A DNA stretch of 64,000 nt, taken from positions 1-64,000 of the forward strand of contig NZ_MOLV01000011.1 of NCBI RefSeq assembly GCF_001870785.1. The letters are read 5' to 3'. This document shows positions 61,250 to 64,000 of this stretch, one piece after another. The translations under genes and the position numbers were made by a program. The DNA is from Exiguobacterium sp. KRL4 (GTDB lineage: Bacteria > Bacillota > Bacilli > Exiguobacteriales > Exiguobacteriaceae). The notes beneath the pieces were generated by a model. It did no database searches, was not told the origin of the DNA, and saw only the letters and a program-made list of their open reading frames with translations. Each line of letters starts with the position of its first letter. Position 1 is the stretch's first letter.

Positions 61250-62233
61250 TCATTTCCCTAAGTGATCGAGCATGATGCCTGTCCCGCGTGCGACACATAA
61301 CATCGGATCCTCTGCGATCAAGACCGGAAGTCCAAGTTCCTTCGCGAGTAGCTGATCAATCCCGTCGAGCAGTGCCCCACCACCCGTTAGGATGATGCCG
61401 CGATCGATGATGTCGGCCGCAAGTTCCGGTGGTGTTTTCTCGAGGACACGTTTCGTTGCTTCGACGATTTCCATCGCCGCTTCTGCCAACGCTTCGTGCA
61501 TCTCTTGTGAAGAGATCGTGATGTTGTCCGGGAGACCCGTCACGAGATTACGACCACGAATGTCCATCTCTTCTTGACGCCCTTCGTCTGAAACGGTCGC
61601 GACCGTCATCTTGACGTTTTGAGCCGTCCGCTCCCCGATGATCAGTTTATGGTGATCCTTGATAGCGCGAATGATATCATGATCAAACCGGTCACCCGCC
61701 ACTTTAATCGTTTCGCCACAGACGATGTCTCCCATTGAAAGAACCGCGACATCCGTCGTACCACCACCAATGTCAATCACCATATGACCAGCCGGCATCC
61801 AAATGTCCATTCCGGCACCAACTGCCGCGACTTTTGGTTCGACTTCGAGGAAAACGGTTTTGGCACCCGATTTTTCTCCAGCTTGGCGAATCGCTTTAGC
61901 TTCGACCGTCGTGATGCTCGCTGGTGTACAGATCAACATCCGGACGCCACCAAACATACTCCGGACTTCAATCTTGTCGATGAAATGGCGTAACATCGCT
62001 TCTGTCATCTCAAAATCGGCAATTACCCCATCCCGAAGCGGGCGGATCGCGACGATATTTCCTGGTGTCCGACCGACCATCTGATGCGCTTCGGTTCCGA
62101 CGGCATGAATTTTTCCTGTTGCTTTATCAATGGCGACAACCGATGGCTCATCGAGCACGATTCCCCTACCTTTTACATGAATGACGACATTTGCCGTCCC
62201 TAGGTCAATCCCGATATCCTTTGTAAAAAACAT
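61250..62233 (-). CDS. mbl: MreB-like rod-shape protein Mbl
   Basis: A 327-residue actin-like protein with KDIGIDLGTANVVIHVKGRG (phosphate 1), VIDIGGGTTDVAVLSMGDIV (phosphate 2), CGETIKVAGDRFD, and ILTGGGALLDGID in the adenosine region. Mbl builds filaments that guide lateral wall synthesis. Position downstream of murA and upstream of flhO on the same strand matches Mbl rather than MreB or MreBH. The start follows AAGGAG. Confidence 0.95.
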   Translation of the reverse strand: MFFTKDIGIDLGTANVVIHVKGRGIVLDEPSVVAIDKATGKIHAVGTEAHQMVGRTPGNIVAIRPLRDGVIADFEMTEAMLRHFIDKIEVRSMFGGVRMLICTPASITTVEAKAIRQAGEKSGAKTVFLEVEPKVAAVGAGMDIWMPAGHMVIDIGGGTTDVAVLSMGDIVCGETIKVAGDRFDHDIIRAIKDHHKLIIGERTAQNVKMTVATVSDEGRQEEMDIRGRNLVTGLPDNITISSQEMHEALAEAAMEIVEATKRVLEKTPPELAADIIDRGIILTGGGALLDGIDQLLAKELGLPVLIAEDPMLCVARGTGIMLDHLGK

Positions 62234-62345
62234 CTCGCGTGATCTCCTTTATCCACTGGCTATTATTCCAAAATATAGAACGTCGTTTGGACGTCTAACC
62301 CATTTATGTATACATACCTTTCAATTTTAGCACAGCAAAACAAAA

Positions 62346-62373
62346 AGAGACGACTTTCTTTTTGAGAAAGTCG
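62346..62373 (-). terminator. Terminator between murA and mbl
   Basis: A perfect 11-bp stem GACGACTTTCT/AGAAAGTCGTC with a 5-base T-rich loop. It implies that murA and mbl are transcribed separately. Confidence 0.8.
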
Positions 62374-62402
62374 TCAAGAATATAGTGGAATGAAATAAGA
62401 GC

Positions 62403-63707
62403 TTAAAGCTTCGTAGCTGCTGTTTCTTCAATCGCAACCGTTTCTTCCGTAATCCGCTCGACATCTGCGCCGAGTGCTTGTAATTTAAGGTGGAAATCGA
62501 CGTACCCACGATCGATGTGGTGTAAGGCTCCGACACGTGTTTCGCCTTCAGCGATCAATCCTGCCGTGACAAGTGCTGCTCCTGAACGAAGATCCGTTGA
62601 AAGCACTTCTGCGCCTTGCAGCTGGATGCCGCCTGTGATGATCGATGAACGTCCTTCAATCTTGATATCGGCGTTCATCCGACGGAATTCTTCGACGTGC
62701 ATGAAGCGGTTTTCGAAGACCGTTTCCGTGATGACTGACGTACCTTCTGCTTTTAAGACCAATGCCATCATCTGCGCTTGGACGTCTGTCGGGAAACCAG
62801 GGTGTGGCATCGTCTTGACATCAATCGCAATCAGCTTTTTCGGTCCGATGACACGAAGGCCTTCTTCTGTATCCGAGATTTTGACGCCCATCTCTTCCAT
62901 TTTTGAGATCAATGGACGAAGGTGTTCGCGCTCTGCCCCGATGACTTCGACGTCACCTTCTGTGATGGCGGCTGCAATCATGAACGTTCCTGCTTCAATC
63001 CGGTCCGGAATGACATAGTGGTTGCCGCCATGAAGTTTTTCGACACCTTCGATACGGATCGTCTCTGTTCCGGCACCACGGACTTTTGCGCCCATTGCGT
63101 TCAAGAAGTTAGCGAGATCCACGATTTCAGGTTCTTTGGCGACGTTCTCGATGACGGTCGTTCCTTCAGCAAGTGTTGCTGCCATCATGATGTTTTCAGT
63201 CGCGCCGACGGACGGGAAGTCGAGGTAAATTTTTGCACCTTGGAGACGACCGTCGACGTGTGCTTCAACAAACCCGTTTCCGATGATCGTTTTCGCACCC
63301 ATTGCTTCAAAACCTTTTAAGTGTAAATCGATTGGACGTGAACCAATCGCACAGCCGCCCGGCATCGCGACGCGCGCGCGCCCGAGACGAGCAAGGAGTG
63401 GTCCCATGACGAGAATCGACGCACGCATCTTACGAACGTATTCAAGTGGTGCCTCATCTTTGAGTTCTGCTTCCGCATTAACCGTCACCGTGTTTGCTTC
63501 TGCATCAAAAGTCACTTCTGCATTCAAATTACGTAGGACGTTATTGATCGTATAGACGTCTGCAAGACGTGGGACATTTTGAAGGACTGATGTTCCTTCT
63601 GAAGCAAGCAATGTTGCGACCAATGTTTTTAAGACTGCATTTTTTGCACCCTCTACTTTTACCGTTCCAGCTAGTTTACGTCCGCCACGGACAACAATTT
63701 TTTCCAT
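62403..63707 (-). CDS. murA: UDP-GlcNAc 1-carboxyvinyltransferase MurA
   Basis: A 434-residue enzyme with K22/N23 (VEGAKNAVL), catalytic C119 in [18 protein letters not shown], and [15 protein letters not shown] and [19 protein letters not shown]-like C-terminal blocks. It transfers enolpyruvate to UDP-GlcNAc, the first step of peptidoglycan synthesis, and is the target of fosfomycin (via the Cys). The start follows GAGGAG. Confidence 0.96.
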   Translation of the reverse strand: MEKIVVRGGRKLAGTVKVEGAKNAVLKTLVATLLASEGTSVLQNVPRLADVYTINNVLRNLNAEVTFDAEANTVTVNAEAELKDEAPLEYVRKMRASILVMGPLLARLGRARVAMPGGCAIGSRPIDLHLKGFEAMGAKTIIGNGFVEAHVDGRLQGAKIYLDFPSVGATENIMMAATLAEGTTVIENVAKEPEIVDLANFLNAMGAKVRGAGTETIRIEGVEKLHGGNHYVIPDRIEAGTFMIAAAITEGDVEVIGAEREHLRPLISKMEEMGVKISDTEEGLRVIGPKKLIAIDVKTMPHPGFPTDVQAQMMALVLKAEGTSVITETVFENRFMHVEEFRRMNADIKIEGRSSIITGGIQLQGAEVLSTDLRSGAALVTAGLIAEGETRVGALHHIDRGYVDFHLKLQALGADVERITEETVAIEETAATKL

Positions 63708-64000
63708 TACTCATACTCCTCTGCTTTCGTTTCTGTTCTACTATTTATAATTCGCGATTGGTGTGAGTCATAGTTGAAGACCAACGCATGATAGAAGAGA
63801 AACACCCTGTAGTTGATCTCTCGTTCCAAATCCAACACGACTTTTCAGCTTCACAATGGTTTTGTTTCTTCATTATAAGAATACTATCCTGTTTCATACT
63901 AAATCAGATTTCCAATTTAGGGTTTACAATGAAGTTACAAGTTCACCCGACTAAGAACTGGAGACGCTGTGCGAATCCAGAATAATCGAGCAAAAAGCGG
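63708..64000. other. Upstream region of murA
   Basis: No credible gene is seen in 63708-64000. A TATAAT-like box on the minus strand near 63870 may be part of the murA promoter, but its -35 partner is poor. The small plus-strand reading frame here lacks a proper ribosome binding site. Confidence 0.45.

Overview
The window is chromosomal DNA of a low-to-mid GC, non-sporulating Bacillales bacterium, most likely Exiguobacterium. The strongest evidence is the GH70-type GtfC glucanotransferase with GH13-like motif order, a type best known from Exiguobacterium. Supporting evidence is a gene order echoing the Bacillus subtilis ywq-fabZ-flhPO-mbl-murAA region, with the sporulation genes that sit between mbl and murAA in Bacillus absent.

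Left part (1-7250): a plus-strand cassette encodes a small one-helix peptide, an ABC ATPase, a permease, a small membrane protein and an M50/DUF3267-like peptidase (522-3493). It is followed by a badly decayed tyrosine recombinase, an acyltransferase gene broken by a single in-frame stop, a LicD-family gene and an IS1182-type transposase relic.

Polysaccharide locus (7250-23242, minus strand): regulator/chain-length proteins (YwqC, YwqD, YwqE), galU, a long membrane-bound 4,6-dehydratase, an initiating sugar transferase, a 4-reductase-like SDR, a WbuB-like glycosyltransferase, a CapE/RmlD-like/WecB trio, two more glycosyltransferases, a Wzy-like polymerase and a Wzx flippase. The distal genes (about 4500-12280) are much more AT-rich than the backbone and look imported. 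A perfect cre box lies upstream of galU.

Secreted and surface section (23441-49006): a bitopic protein, an LCP ligase next to a complete tnpB element, an operon of a subtilase with three secreted paralogues, a second subtilase, GtfC, a large S-layer-like protein, a UDP-glucose dehydrogenase, a DNA-binding protein with a CA-repeat promoter, an LPQAG-anchored protein preceded by a truncated tnpB element, then a small lipoprotein, fabZ and an EpuA-like gene under a likely FapR box, an MPNTG-anchored protein and a sortase carrying a C-terminal FN3-like domain.

Right part (49046-64000): an AI-2E family membrane protein, an orphan multidomain histidine kinase, a MITE-like structured repeat, flagellar rod/hook genes flhP and flhO, a PAS-GGDEF-EAL protein with degenerate motifs, an MFS transporter, a secreted barrel-like protein, mbl and murA. 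Protein starts were chosen by ribosome binding site and family length; functional statements are by motif reading, not by database search.
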